This document shows positions 25,066-42,489 of a stretch of DNA of 64,000 nucleotides, in pieces; the first letter of the stretch is position 1; every line of letters starts with the position of its first letter. The stretch is from NCBI GenBank assembly GCA_028826165.1, contig JAPDFW010000011.1, forward strand, positions 780,101 through 844,100, given 5' to 3'. Source of the stretch: Anaeramoeba ignava (lineage: Eukaryota; Metamonada; Anaeramoebidae). Both the position numbers and the translations under genes were made by a program. Below the pieces are notes generated by a model. It worked only from the letters and a program-made list of their open reading frames with translations. It was not told where the DNA came from and did not search any database.

Positions 25066-28000
25066 ATGAAAAAAAGAAATCAAAAAGAAGAAAAAACAAA
25101 TAATGATATTGAACTTGAAACAGTTCCATTAATTGGGAAAAAAAACAAACCAACAAAAAATAAATTAACAACATTTGGTGGAGTTTACGCTCCAGTTTTA
25201 GAAAGTGTTGTGAGTTTGATTTTCTTTCTTAGATTTGGATGGGTTTTGGGTGAGGCTGGTTTGTTAGAAATGCTTGCTATGTTAGCACTTTCTTATATTG
25301 CTGTTGGATTTACTGTTTTATCAATTTCTGCAATTGCTACAAATGGAAGAATGGGTGTTGGTGGTGCTTATTGTAATTATTTATTTATTTCTTTAATTTT
25401 TGTTTTAAATTATTATTGGACTGAATTCCGAATTTAATAATATTTATATTTTAATAATTATTTTCTAATATTATTATTTCCTTTATTTTTTGATAAGAAC
25501 AAAATCAAAATCAAAATCAAAATTAAATTAAAATCAAAAATTAAAATTAAAATTATAAATAAGATATGGTAAGTAGATCTCTTGGTCCTGAATTTGGTGC
25601 TTCAGTTGGAATATTATTTTTCCTTGCAAATATTACAGCTTCTGCTTTTTATTGTCTTGGTTTTACTGAAGCATTTATAGATTTATTGGGATGGGATCAA
25701 TCAAATTCAAAATTAGTTTTATTAATTTCAAGTATTATTCTTTTTATGATTCTTTGTTTAACTTTAATTGGAGCAAGAATGTTTGCAAGAGCAACAATAT
25801 TTTTATTATTTCCTTTAACAATTTCAGTTTCAGTTGCGTTAATTAGTCTTTTTTTCAGAAAACCTCATTCTATCAGTGGTTATTCAGGTTGGAGTTTGGA
25901 AACATTTAAACATAATATTCTTCCAGATTACGTTCCAGATCCATTACATGTAATGAAAACTGTTAATTTTAGAACTGTATTTGGTGTTTTTTTCCCAGCT
26001 TTAACAGGTATTTAATTTATTTATTATTTATTTTAATATAAATTAAAATTAAAATTAAAATTAAAATTTTTAAAATTAATATCAAAAAGGAATATTAGCA
26101 GGAACAAATATGAGTGGAGATTTAAAAAATCCAGGAAAAAGTATTCCAAAAGGAACTTTATTAGCACTTTTAACAGCAGCAATACTTTATTCTACTGAAA
26201 TGTTAACATTAGCTTTCACTATTGAAAGATCAGAACTTCATCATAATTATTTCATTTTAAGTCATGATTGTTTGATTCCATATGTTGTAAGAATAGGAAT
26301 TCTCTCAGTTACATTTTCATCAGGACTTGGGGCTATAATTGGATCATCAAGAATTCTTCAATCACTTGCAGCAGATAATTTAATGCCAATTTTATCATTT
26401 TTCAAAAAAGGTTCAATCAAAGGAAATGAACCAAGAAGAGCTATAATTTTTGGATGGATTATTGCTCAATTATTGCTATTTATGGGGAATATTAATATCA
26501 TTGCACCTTATACTTCTCAATTTTTTCTTGCAACTTATGGAATTATTAATTTAGCTTGTTTTATAAATCGATCAATAGGTGTTCCAAATTTTAGACCAAT
26601 GTTTAAGAAATTTAATAGAATAACTGCATTGATTGGAACAATATCATGTTTTGCAGCAATGTTTTTTGTTGGATATATTACGTAATTCAAAAAATAAAAT
26701 AAAAATCAAATTAAAATTAAATCAAATCAAATTAAATCAAATCAAATTTAAATTAAATTAAATTAAATTAAATTAAATTAAATACAAATTAGATTAAATT
26801 AAATTAAAATTAAAATCAAATCAAATTAAATTAAAATCAAATCAAATTAAATTAAAATTAAATCAAATTAAATTAAATTAAATTAAAATACAAATTAGAG
26901 CTATTGTTGCATTTGTTGTTCTTGCATTAGTTATTATTTATATTAATTATAAAGGAAAACCATCACCTTGGGGATATATTTCTCAATCTTTAATATTTCA
27001 TCAAGTTAGGAAATATATGCTTAAAATGGATAAAAAAAAAGAACATATTAAATTTTGGAGACCTCAATTCCTTTTATTAATTGATCAACCTCATCTTCCA
27101 CTTCCTTTACTTGATTTCCTTAATAACCTTAAAAAAGGAGGTCTTTATATTATTGGAAATATTTTTCATAGCAATTTTAATGAAGATAAAACAATCCAAA
27201 ATTTGGAATCAAGAAAATCAGCTCTTTATGAAGTTATCAAATTAACCAAAATCAAAGCATTTCCTCAAGTTTTATTTTCTAAAACTTTTAGAAAAGGAGC
27301 ACAAAGTTTAATGCTTAGTTCAGGAATTGGAGAAATGAAACCAAATACAATAATACTTGATATTCCAAATTCTTCTACTTTGATTGAAGATATTAATTTA
27401 ATTGATACAAATGAAATTGATATAAATGATATTGAAAACAATCCTCAAAAAAGAAAAAACAAAAAAATCAAATCTAAAAATAAATCTATCAAAAAAAAAT
27501 TAACTAAAAAAGAAAAAAAACAAATTCATGTTCAATCTCAACTCGATAAGCTTATTGAAATATTTGAAACATCAAATGAAAAAAGAAAAGAAGATGAATC
27601 AATTAATTATTATTATTATTCAATGATTGATGCTAAAAAAATTGGAATGAATATTATTCTTACATCAAATTTCAACAAATTAGATAAAAATGAAATTGTT
27701 AAATTTTCGAAAAAGAAACAAGGCAAAAAAACAATTGATATTTGGTTATTAAATTTTCCACATTCAGGATTTTTCAATCAAATTTCCCAAAATTATGAAG
27801 AAGATGATGTTGATATTGTTAATAAAATAAGTGATTCAACATCAATTTCATTATTATTTGGATATATAATTCATCAAACAGATATTTGGAAAAAACATAC
27901 AACAATAAGATTATTAACATTTGCACAAAATGAAGGAATGAAATTAGAAACCAAAAAATTTTTAAAATATATTTTATTTTCATTAAGAATTGAAGCAAAA

Positions 28001-28558
28001 GTTAAAGTTATTATTCCAGAAAATGAAATGAATAATTTCTTTTCAGAAGATGAACAAAGTGAAGGAAACAACAATGAAAACCATAACAATAATAATAACA
28101 ATAACAATAACAATAATAATAACAATAATAACAATAATAACAATAATAATAACAATAAAGAAAACAATCAAAATCAAAATGAAAATCAAAATCAAAATGA
28201 AAATCAAAATCAAATTCAAAATCAAAATCAAAATCAAAATGAAAATCAAAATCAAAATCAAAATCAAAATCAAAATCAAAATCAAAATCAAATTCAAAAT
28301 CAAACAAGATATAAATATGGGAATGAATATGAATATAAATATGAAATTAAAAAGAAAGATGAAATTTTACAAGAAAACTTAAGTAATGAAAAAATTAATG
28401 AATTAATTTTAGAAGAAAGTCAAGGAGCTTGTTTGATATTTATTCCTTTAGAAGAAATTATACCAGAAATTATCAAAGAAGTTCAAACAATATCAAATAA
28501 TCTTCCTCCAATTACTTTCTTTCATGCTTCAACAAAAGTTGTTACAAATGAAATTTAA
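25066..28558 (+). CDS. SLC12A9: SLC12A9-like transporter, copy 2
   Basis: Four exons, 25066-25372, 25564-26007, 26090-26681 and 26899-28558 (intron phases 1, 1, 2), give an intact 1000-residue protein. The first ~470 residues hold about 12 hydrophobic segments of the APC/CCC fold with TFGGVYAPVLESVVSLIFF in TM1 and GGAYYMVSRSLGPEFG across intron 1. The C-terminal cytosolic half matches SLC12A9 closely (SQSLIFHQVRKYMLKMD, HIKFWRPQ, NNLKKGGLYIIGNI, SSGIGEMKPNTIILD, KTIDIWLLNF). Residues ~840-930 are an Asn run followed by Asn-Gln repeats, absent from copies 4 and 5. Mammalian SLC12A9 modulates other cotransporters and ion handling, and no transport substrate can be read from sequence. Intron 3 is an AAATT/AAATC array. 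Confidence 0.93.
26682..26898. repeat. Copy 2 intron 3 pentamer array AAATT/AAATC
   Basis: A pentameric AAATT/AAATC array expands this intron to 217 nt. The equivalent introns of copies 1, 4 and 5 are 63-71 nt and copy 3 has 157 nt. Confidence 0.88.
28070..28305 (+). repeat. Coding AAC/AAT run and (CAAAAT)n in copy 2
   Basis: In-frame Asn codon run followed by CAAAAT/GAAAAT hexamers encoding Asn-Gln/Asn-Glu repeats inside exon 4. Confidence 0.92.
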
Positions 28559-29155
28559 AAATCATCAATAACAAAAACAACATCACCTCTTTTTTTTTTA
28601 CTAAAAATTAAATTAGGGTTTTTTTTCAATTTGGATTTTCTTTTTAGTTTTTTTCGATTTTTTTTTTTGATTAGAAAAATTTTCTTCTTTTTTTCTTTTT
28701 CTAATTAAATAATCGATAAAACTCAATAATAACAAAATTACATTCTTTCTCTTTTTGTATTCTTATATTCGTCATTCTTTCTTTTTGTTTAATTTAATAA
28801 ATATAAATCTTGAAATTATTGAGATATTTTGAGGAAGTAATTTTTCTGTTTGTTTGATTTTTGCTTATCAAAAAAAAAATCATTTTTTTCATTCTTCTCT
28901 TTCTTTCTCTTTTCCTCACAAAACAAAAACAAACATAAAAAATAATCAATATGAAATCGAGAAAGTGAATAAGCATCAATAATAATAATAATGTTGATAT
29001 TGTTGTTTTTAAAAGAAATTTTTTAAAATCAAATCTTTTTTTAAAAACAAACCAAAAAAAAAAAACAATCAACGATCTCAAAAATTAGGGAAAAAAAAAA
29101 ATTAAATAAAAAAAAAGAAAAAAAAAAGAAAAAACAAAAATCATTTTTCAAATCA
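28559..29155. other. SLC12A9 copy 2-3 spacer with conserved elements
   Basis: Near-duplicate of the preceding spacer: TATTCGTCATTCT at 28764, ATAAATATAAATCTTGAAAT at about 28798, AAAATTAGGG at about 29081, then A-rich sequence up to the copy 3 ATG. ORFs seen on the minus strand here are not convincing. Confidence 0.75.
28764..28777 (+). promoter_or_regulatory. Conserved TATTCGTCATTCT element, copy 3
   Basis: Third occurrence, about 390 nt before the copy 3 ATG, in the same order with the other shared blocks. Confidence 0.4.
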
Positions 29156-32100
29156 ATGAAAAAAAGAAATCAAAAAGAAGAAAAAACAAATAATGATATT
29201 GAACTTGAAACAGTTCCATTAATTGGGAAAAAAAACAAACCAACAAAAAATAAATTAACAACATTTGGTGGAGTTTACGCTCCAGTTTTAGAAAGTATTG
29301 TGAGTGTGATTTATTTTCTTAGATTTGGATGGGTTTTGGGTGAAGTTGGTTTGTTAGAAATGTTTGCTATGTTAGCACTTGCTTATATTGTTGTTGGATT
29401 TACTGTTTTATCAATTTCTGCAATTGCTACAAATGGAAGAATGGGTGTTGGTGGTGCTTATTGTAATTATTTATTTATTTTTTAATATTTTTTGTTTTAA
29501 ATTATTGTTGGACTGAATTCCGAATTTAATAATATTTATATTTTAATAATTATTTTCTAATATTATTATTTCCTTTATTTTTTGATAAGAACAAATTCAA
29601 AATCAAATTCAAAATCAAATTCAAATTCAAATTCAAAATCAAATTCAAATTCAAAATTAAAATTAAAATCAAATTCAAATTTAAAATCAAAATCAAATTC
29701 AAAATTAAAATCAAAATCAAATTCAAAATTAAAATCAAATTCAAAATCAAAATTCAAATTAAAATTCAAATTTAAAATTAAATTCAAAATTAAAATCAAA
29801 ATCAAAATCAAAATCAAAATCAAATTCAAAATCAAAATCAAAATCAAATTAAAATCAAAATCAAAATTAAAATCAAAATTAAAATTCAAATTTAAAATCA
29901 AATTCAAATTTAAAATCAAATTCAAATTCAAATTCAAATTTAAAATCAAATTGAAAATCAAAATTAGAATTCATTTATAAAATTAAAATCAAAATTAAAA
30001 TCAAAATTAAAATCAAAATCAAATTCAAAATTCAAAATCAAAATCAAAATCAAAATCAAAATTAAAATCAAAATTAAAATCAAAAATTAAAATTTAATTT
30101 ATAAATAAGATATGGTAAGTAGATCTCTTGGTCCTGAATTTGGTGCTTCAGTTGGGATATTATTTTTCCTTGCAAATATTACAGCTTCTGCTTTTTATTG
30201 TCTTGGTTTTACTGAAGCATTTATAGATTTATTGGGATGGGATCAATCAAATTCAAAATTAGTTTTATTAATTTCAAGTATTATTCTTTTTATGAATCTC
30301 TGTTTAACTTTAATTGGAGCAAGAATGTTTTCAAGAGCAACAATATTTTTATTATTTCCTTTAACAATTTCAGTTTCAGTTTCATTAATTAGTCTTTTTT
30401 TCAGAAAACCTCATTCTATTCGTGGTTATTCAGGTTGGAGTTTGGAAACATTTAAACATAATATTCTTCCAGATTATGTTCCAGATCCATTACATGTAAT
30501 GAAAACTGTTAATTTTAGAACTGTATTTGGAATTTTTTTCCCAGCTTTAACAGGTATTTATTTATTTATTGATTATTTATTTTAATATAAATTAAAATTA
30601 AAATTAAAATTAAATTAAAATTAATATTAAAAGGAATATTAGCAGGAACAAATATGAGTGGAGATTTAAAAAATCCAGGAAAAAGTATTCCAAAAGGAAC
30701 TTTATTAGCACTTTTAACAGCAGCAATACTTTATTCTATTGAAATTCTAACATTAGCTTTCACTATTGAAAGATCAGAACTTCAACATTACTATTTCATT
30801 TTAAGTTCTGTTTGTTTGATTCCATATGTTGTAAGAATAGGAATTCTCTCAGTTACATTTTCATCAGCATTTGGAGCATTAATTGGATCATCAAGAATTC
30901 TTCAATCACTTGCAGCAGATAATTTAATGCCAATTTTATCATTTTTCAAAAAAGGTTCAATCAAAGGAAATGAACCAAGAAGAGCTATAATTTTTGGATG
31001 GATTGTGGCGCAGTTATTGTTATTAATGGGGAATATTAATATTATTGCACCTTATACTTCTCAATTTTTCCTTGCAACTTATGGAATTATTAATTTAGCT
31101 TGTTTTATAAATCGATTAATAGGTGTTCCAAATTTTAGACCAATGTTTAAGAAATTTAATAGAATAACTGCATTGATTGGAACAATATCATGTTTTGCAG
31201 CAATGTTTTTTGTTGGATATATTACGTAATTCAAAAAATAAAATAAAAATCAAATTAAAATTAAATTAAATTAAAATAAAATTAAATTAAATCAAATTAA
31301 AATCAAATCAAATTAAATTAAATTAAATTAAATTAAATCAAATCAAATTAAATTAAATTAAATTAAATTAAATACAAATTAGAGCTATTGTTGCATTTGT
31401 TGTTCTTGCATTAGTTATTATTTATATTAATTATAAAGGAAAACCATCACCTTGGGGATATATTTCTCAATCTTTAATATTTCATCAAGTTAGGAAATAT
31501 ATGCTTAAAATGGATAAAAAAAAAGAACATATTAAATTTTGGAGACCTCAATTCCTTTTATTAATTGATCAACCTCATCTTCCACTTCCTTTACTTGATT
31601 TTATAAATAACCTTAAAAAAGGAGGTCTTTATATTATTGGAAATATTTTTCATAGCAATTTTAATGAAGATAAAACAATCCAAAATTTGGAATCAAGAAA
31701 ATCAGCTCTTTATGAAGTTATCAAATTAACCAAAATCAAAGCATTTCCTCAAGTTTTATTTTCTAAAACTTTTAGAAAAGGAGCACAAAGTTTAATGCTT
31801 AGTTCAGGAATTGGAGAAATGAAACCCAATACAATAATACTTGATATTCCAAATTCTTCTACTTTGATTGAAGATATCAATTTAATTGATACAAATGAAA
31901 TTGATATAAATGATATTGAAAACAATCCTCAAAAAAGAAAAACAAAAGAAATCAAATCTAAAAATAAATCTATCAAAAAAAAATTAACTAAAAAAGAAAA
32001 AAAACAAATTCATGTTCAATCTCAACTCGGTAAATTCATTGAAATATTTGAAACATCAAATGAAAAAAGAAAAGAAGATGAATCTGTTAATTATTATTAT

Positions 32101-33063
32101 TATTCAATGATTGATGCTAAAAAAATTGGAATGAATATTATTCTTACATCAAATTTTAACAAATTAGATAAAAATGAAATTGTTAAATTTTCGAAAAAGA
32201 AACAAGGCAAAAAAACAATTGATATTTGGTTATTAAATTTCCCTTATTCAGGATTTTTCAATTCAATTTCCCAAAATTATGAAGAAGATGATGTTGATAT
32301 TGTTAATAAAATAAGTGATTCAACATCAATTTCATTATTATTTGGATATATAATTCATCAAACAGATATTTGGAAAAAACACACAACAATAAGATTATTA
32401 ACATTTGCACAAAATGAAGGAATGAAATTAGAAACCAAAAAATTTTTAAAATTTATTTTATTTTCATTAAGAATTGAAGCAAAAGTTAAAGTTATTATTC
32501 CAGAAAATGAAATGAATAATTTCTTTTCAGAAGATGAACAAAGTGAAGGAAACAACAATGAAAACAATAACAACAATGAAAACAATAACAATAACAATAA
32601 TAATAACAATAATAACAATAACAATAAAGAAAACAATCAAATTCAAAATCAAAATCAAAATCAAAATCAAAATCAAAATGAAAATGAAAATCAAAATCAA
32701 AATGAAAATCAAAATGAAAATCAAATTCAAATTCAAAATCAAAATCAAAATCAAAATCAAAATCAAAATCAAAATCAAAATCAAAATCAAAATCAAAATC
32801 AAAATCAAACAAGATATAAATATGGGAATGAATATGAATATAAATATGAAATTAAAAAGAAAGATGAAATTTTACAAGAAAACTTAAGTAATGAAAAAAT
32901 TAATGAATTAATTTTAGAAGAAAGTCAAGGAGCTTGTTTGATATTTATTCCTTTAGAAGAAATTATACCAGAAATTATCAAAGAAGTTCAAACAATATCA
33001 AATAATCTTCCTCCAATTACTTTCTTTCATTCTTCAACAAAAGTTGTTACAAATGAAATTTAA
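29156..33063 (+). CDS. SLC12A9: SLC12A9-like transporter, copy 3
   Basis: Exons 29156-29462, 30110-30553, 30634-31225 and 31383-33063 encode an intact 1007-residue protein that is almost the same as copy 2, including the first 45 residues, the Asn-rich insert (residues ~838-925, with more Asn-Gln repeats and fewer pure Asn) and the tail. Differences are concentrated in exon 3 (IEILTLAF, SSVCLIPYVV) and in repeat length. Intron 1 is 647 nt of AAAATC/AAATTC hexamers against 191 nt in copy 2, so intron arrays diverge faster than coding sequence. Copies 2 and 3 are the youngest duplication in the array. Topology and role are as described for copy 2. Confidence 0.93.
29588..30109. repeat. Copy 3 intron 1 array AAAATC/AAATTC
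   Basis: Hexamer array AAAATC, AAATTC and AAAATT inside intron 1, ending at the invariant acceptor TATAAATAAG shared by the copies. Confidence 0.92.
32555..32808 (+). repeat. Coding AAC/AAT and (CAAAAT)n in copy 3
   Basis: In-frame low-complexity tract at the same position as in copy 2, with a different unit count. It encodes Asn and Asn-Gln repeats. Confidence 0.92.
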
Positions 33064-33304
33064 GGGTAATCATTAATCATTAATCATCGATAACAAAAAC
33101 AAGAAAAGAAAGAAAAGAAACTTTTTTAAATCTTTTTTTTTATTTAGTTTTTACCAATCCAAACTTTTTTTTAAAGATTGGTTTCAAATAAATAAATTAA
33201 TTAACAAACAAATTAAAATTTAATTTTTTTTAATTGATTTTTCTTATTATGTTTTTTTTTATTATTTTTTTACAATTAATTTATTTGAATTTTTTTCTTT
33301 TTTT

Positions 33305-33321
33305 TTTGTATTCGTCATTCT
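33305..33321 (+). promoter_or_regulatory. Conserved TATTCGTCATTCT element, copy 3-4 spacer
   Basis: Fourth occurrence, with the second block TAAATATAAATCTTGAAATT following, but now separated from the copy 4 start by the 2-kb satellite. Confidence 0.4.
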
Positions 33322-33721
33322 TTCTTTTTATTCAATTTAATAAATATAAATCTTGAAATTATTGAGATGATATTTTGGGATTTTTTTTCTTTATTTTGTA
33401 ACAAAAAAAAATTAAAAAAAAACTCAAATGAACTAAATTTCCTTTTTTTTTTTTTCTTATTTTTCTTATTTTTCTTTTTCTTTCTTTTTCTAATTTATAA
33501 TTTATAATTGATTATTTATATGATTTTAAATTATAAAGAAAACCAAAAAATAAATCAATGATTAAAAATCGATTAAAATAGTGATTAAAAGTTACTATTT
33601 TATATTTTCGGGACAAACAACCAAAAAGCAATTTTTTAATAAATTAATTAAGAAATCTAGTCATTTCATTTCCTTAAAAAAATTTGAAAATAGACTTAAA
33701 GTTGTTGTTATCAAAATTAAT

Positions 33722-35675
33722 TATACAATTAAATTGAATTATTTTCATTTGAATTATTAAACTGAATTATTTTATTTGAATTATTTTATTTGAATTATTT
33801 TAATTAAATTATTTTTAATTGAATTATTTTAATTGAATTATTTTATTTGAATTATTTTATTTGAATTATTTTAATTGAATTATTTTAATTGAATTATTTT
33901 AATTGAATTATTTAAATTGAATTATTTAAATTGAATTATTTTAATTGAATTATTTTAATTGAATTATTTTAATTGAATTATTTAAATTGAATTATTTTAT
34001 TTGAATTATTTAATTTGAATTATTTTATTTGAATTATTTTTAATTGAATTATTTTAATTGAATTATTTTTAATTGAATTATTTTTATTTGAATTATTTAA
34101 ATTGAATTATTTTATTTGAATTATTTTAATTGAATTATTTTAATTGATTTATTTTAATTGAATTATTTTTAATTGAATTATTTTAATTAAATTATTTAAA
34201 TTGAATTATTTTTATTTGAATTATTTTAATTGAATTATTTTTAATTAAATTATTTTAATTGATTTATTTAAATTGAATTATTTTTATTTGAATTATTTTA
34301 ATTGAATTATTTTTATTTGAATTATTTTATTTGAATTATTTTATTTGAATTATTTTTAATTTAAATTATTTTATTTGAATTATTTAATTTGAATTATTTT
34401 AATTGAATTATTTTAATTTGAATTATTTTTATTGAATTATTTTATTTGAATTATTTTAATTGAATTATTTTATTTTGAATTATTTTAATTGAATTATTTT
34501 AATTGAATTATTTTAATTGAATTATTTTAATTGAATTATTTTTATTGAATTATTTTATTTGAATTATTTTATTTGAATTATTTTAAATTGATTTATTTTA
34601 ATTGAATTAATTTAATTGAATTATTTTTAATTGAATTATTTTAATTGAATTAATTTAATTAATTATTTTTATTTGAATTATTTTATTTGAATTATTTTAA
34701 TTGAATTATTTTTAATTGAATTATTTTAATTGAATTAATTTAATTGAATTATTTTAATTGGATTATTTTTAATTGAATTATTTTAATTGAATTATTTTAA
34801 TTGAATTATTTTAATTGAATTATTTTAATTGAATTAATTTAATTGAATTATTTTAATTTGAATTATTTTTAATTGAATTATTTTTATTGAATTATTTTTA
34901 TTGAATTATTTTAATTGAATTATTTAAATTGAATTATTTTAATTGAATTATTTTAATTGAATTATTTTAATTGAATTATTTTAATTGAATTAATTTAATT
35001 GAATTATTTAAATTGAATTATTTTAATTGAATTAATTTAATTGAATTATTTTAATTGAATTATTTTAATTGAATTAATTTAATTGAATTATTTAAATTGA
35101 ATTATTTAAATTGAATTATTTTAATTGAATTATTTTATTTTGAATTATTTTAATTGAATTATTTAATTTGAATTAATTTAATTGAATTATTTTAAATTGA
35201 ATTATTTTAATTGAATTATTTTAATTGAATTATTTTTAATTGAATTATTTTAATTGAATTATTTTTATTTTAAATTATTAAACTGAATTATTTAAATTGA
35301 ATTATTTTAATTGATTTATTTTATTTGAATTATTTTAAATTGAATTATTTTAATTAAATTATTTTATTTGAATTATTTAAATTGAATTATTTTAATTGAA
35401 TTATTTTAATTGAATTATTTTAATTAAATTATTTTTAATTGAATTAATTTAATTGAATTATTTTATTTGAATTATTTAAATTGAATTATTAAATTGAATT
35501 AATTTAATTGAATTATTTTAATTGAATTATTTAAATTGAATTATTTAATTGAATTATTTTAAATTGAATTATTTTAATTGAATTAATTTAATTGATTTAT
35601 TTAAATTGAATTATTTAAATTGAATTATTTTAATTGAATTATTTTAATTGAATTATTTTAATTGGATTATTTATT
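33722..35675. repeat. 14-nt satellite TTGAATTATTTTAA, about 140 units
   Basis: Intergenic tandem array with unit TTGAATTATTTTAA and ATTTGAATTATTTT, AAATTGAATTATTT and TTTTTAATTG length variants. It is the longest array in the window. Confidence 0.95.
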
Positions 35676-35988
35676 AGGTTATTGATTGCAAAAAATAGAT
35701 AAAACTTAATTTGATTAATTGAAAGAATTTTAGAGAAATAATTCAATGGAAAGAGATAAACAAAACACAAACAAAATGGATGATAAAATCAAATGAAAAT
35801 TTTAATCAAAAATTTATGATCTAAAAAATTAGGGAAAGAAAGAAAGAAAGAAAAAAATTTTTTTTCTTTTCCTTTATTCTTTTTAAATTAATTAACAAAT
35901 TAATTTATTGACAACAAAAACATTTCAAGAAAATTTAAAACTCAAAAAAGAAAAAAAAAAGAAAAAACAAAAATCATTTTTCAAATCA

Positions 35989-40128
<4,140 letters not shown>

Positions 40129-40270
40129 AAATAATCAACAGAAAAAAAACAAAAACAAGAAAACAAAGAAAACATTTTTTTTTTCAAAATTTTCATTTTT
40201 TTTCTTCTTCTTTTTCTTTTTTTAGTTTATAATTTTTTTTTTCTTTTCCAAATTAGAAAAATTTTCAATA

Positions 40271-41833
40271 ATGAAGAAGCAAAAAAAACAAAATTATTTT
40301 ACTACATCAATAAAAATAATTGAAAAACCAAAAGAAATTACAACAAATCAAAATAATTTAATAACAATAAATAAATTAACAACATTTAATGGAGTTTATT
40401 CACCAGTTTTAGAGAGTATTATAAATTTAGTTGTATTTCTTAGATTTGGATGGATTTTGGGTGAATCTGGATATTTAGAAATGATTACTATGTATATTTT
40501 AGCATTTCTTATTATAACATTAACTGTTTTATCAATTTCTGCAATTGCTACAAATGGAAGAATGGGTGTTGGTGGTGCTTATTGTAATTATTTAATTATT
40601 TATTTTTTAAAATTTTTTATACGAGTTGTTGAATAAAAATTCAATTTGAAATTTAAATTCAAAATCAAATTTAAAATTAAAATTAAAATTAAAATTCAAA
40701 ATCAAAATCAAAATCAAAATCAAAATCAAAATCCAAATTAAAATCAAAATTAAAATTAAAATCAAAATCAAAATCAATTCAAAATTAAAATTAAAATTAA
40801 AATCAAAATTAAAATCAAAATCAAAATCAAAATCAAAATCAAAATCAAAATCAAAATCAAAATCAAAATCAAAATAATTAAAATAAAAATCAAAATCAAA
40901 ATTAAAATCAAAATCAAAATTAAAATCAAAATCAAAATTAAAATTAAAATCAAAATTAAAATTAAAATCAAATTTAAAATTAAAATTAAAATTAAAACTA
41001 AAAATCAAAATTAAAATCAAAATCAAAATCAAAATCAAAATTAAAAAAAAATTAAAATCAAAATATCAAAATTAAAATTTAAAAACAAAAATTGATTTCA
41101 AAAATTAAGTCTTTTCTTCATGTTAATTTATTCAGGTTTAAAAAACATAAATTCAAAATCAAAATCAAAATTAAAATTAAAATCAAAATTAAAATCAAAA
41201 TCAAAATCAAAATTAAAATTAAAATCAAAATCAAAATCAAAATCAAAATTAAAATTAAAATTAATAAAAATTAAAATTAAAATCAAAATCAAAATCAAAA
41301 TTAAAATCAAAATCAAAATCAAAATCAAAATCAAAATCAAAATCAAAATTAAAATTAAAATAATATAAATAAGATATGATAAGTAGATCTCTTGGTCCTG
41401 AATTTGGAGGTGCAGTTGGAATTATCTATTTTGTTGCAAATATTACAGCTTGTGCTTTGCATATACTTGGCTTTACTGAAGTTTTTATGGATTTATTTGG
41501 ATGGGATCAATCCAATTCAAAACTTGTTTTATTAATTTCAAGTGTAACTCTTTTTATTGAATTATGTTTAAGTTTAATTGGAGCAAGAATGTTTTCAAAA
41601 GCAACAATATTTTTATTATTTCCTTTAACAATTTCAATGTTGATTTCATTAATTAGTCTTTTCTTCAGAAAACCACATTCTGTTCATGGTTATTCAGGTT
41701 GGAGTTTTAATAATTTTAAACATAATATTCTTCCAGATTATGTTCCAGATCCATTACATGTAATGAAAACAATTGATTTTAGAACTGTATTTGGAATTTT
41801 TTTCCCAGCTTTAACAGGTATTTATTGATTTAT

Positions 41834-41870
<37 letters not shown>

Positions 41871-41972
41871 TATTTATTTATTTATTTATTGATTTATTTA
41901 TTGATTTATTTATTGATTGATTGACTTATTGATTGATTGATTGATTTATTGATTGATTTATTTATTTATTTG

Positions 41973-42003
<31 letters not shown>

Positions 42004-42458
42004 TATTTATTTATTGATTTATTTATTGATTTATTGATTTATTGATTTATTTATTTATTGATTGATTTGATTGATTGATTGATTGATTTATTTATTTATT
42101 TATTTTGATTTATTTGATTTATTTTTATTTATTTGATTTATTTATTTTTATTTATTTATTTATTGATTTATTGATTTATTGATTGATTTATTGATTGATT
42201 TATTTATTTATTTATTGATTTATTGATTTATTGATCGATTTATTTATTTATTTATTAATTGATTTATTTATTTATTTATTGATTGATTTATTTATTAATT
42301 TATTGATTTATTTATTTATTTATTGATTTATTTATTTATTGATTTATTGATTTATTTATTTATTGATTTATTTATTTATTAATTTATTTATTTATTGATT
42401 GATTTATTTATTTATTTGATTTATTTATTGATTTATTGATTAATTTATTTATTGATTT

Positions 42459-42489
<31 letters not shown>

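Larger units (their letters stand above)
33064..35988. other. SLC12A9 copy 3-4 spacer, mostly 14-nt satellite
   Basis: The spacer starts with non-repetitive T-rich 3' flank holding the shared element TTTGTATTCGTCATTCT (33305). A ~2 kb satellite follows (about 33722-35675), then ~300 nt before the copy 4 ATG that include ATGATCTAAAAAATTAGGG (about 35816). The satellite apparently invaded the promoter spacer after duplication. No gene is seen. Confidence 0.8.

Noticed and set aside
29550-29980. Overlapping ORFs on both strands in SLC12A9 copy 3 intron 1
   Set aside because: AAAATC/AAATTC arrays have no stops in several frames on both strands; splice sites bracket the region.
33064-35988. Transposable element or virus insertion in the largest gene-free gap
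   Set aside because: No ORF, terminal repeat or target-site signature; the gap is a simple 14-nt satellite.
40607-41368. Phe-Asp-Phe-Asn and Lys-Ile-Lys ORFs
   Set aside because: Same artefact in copy 5 intron 1.
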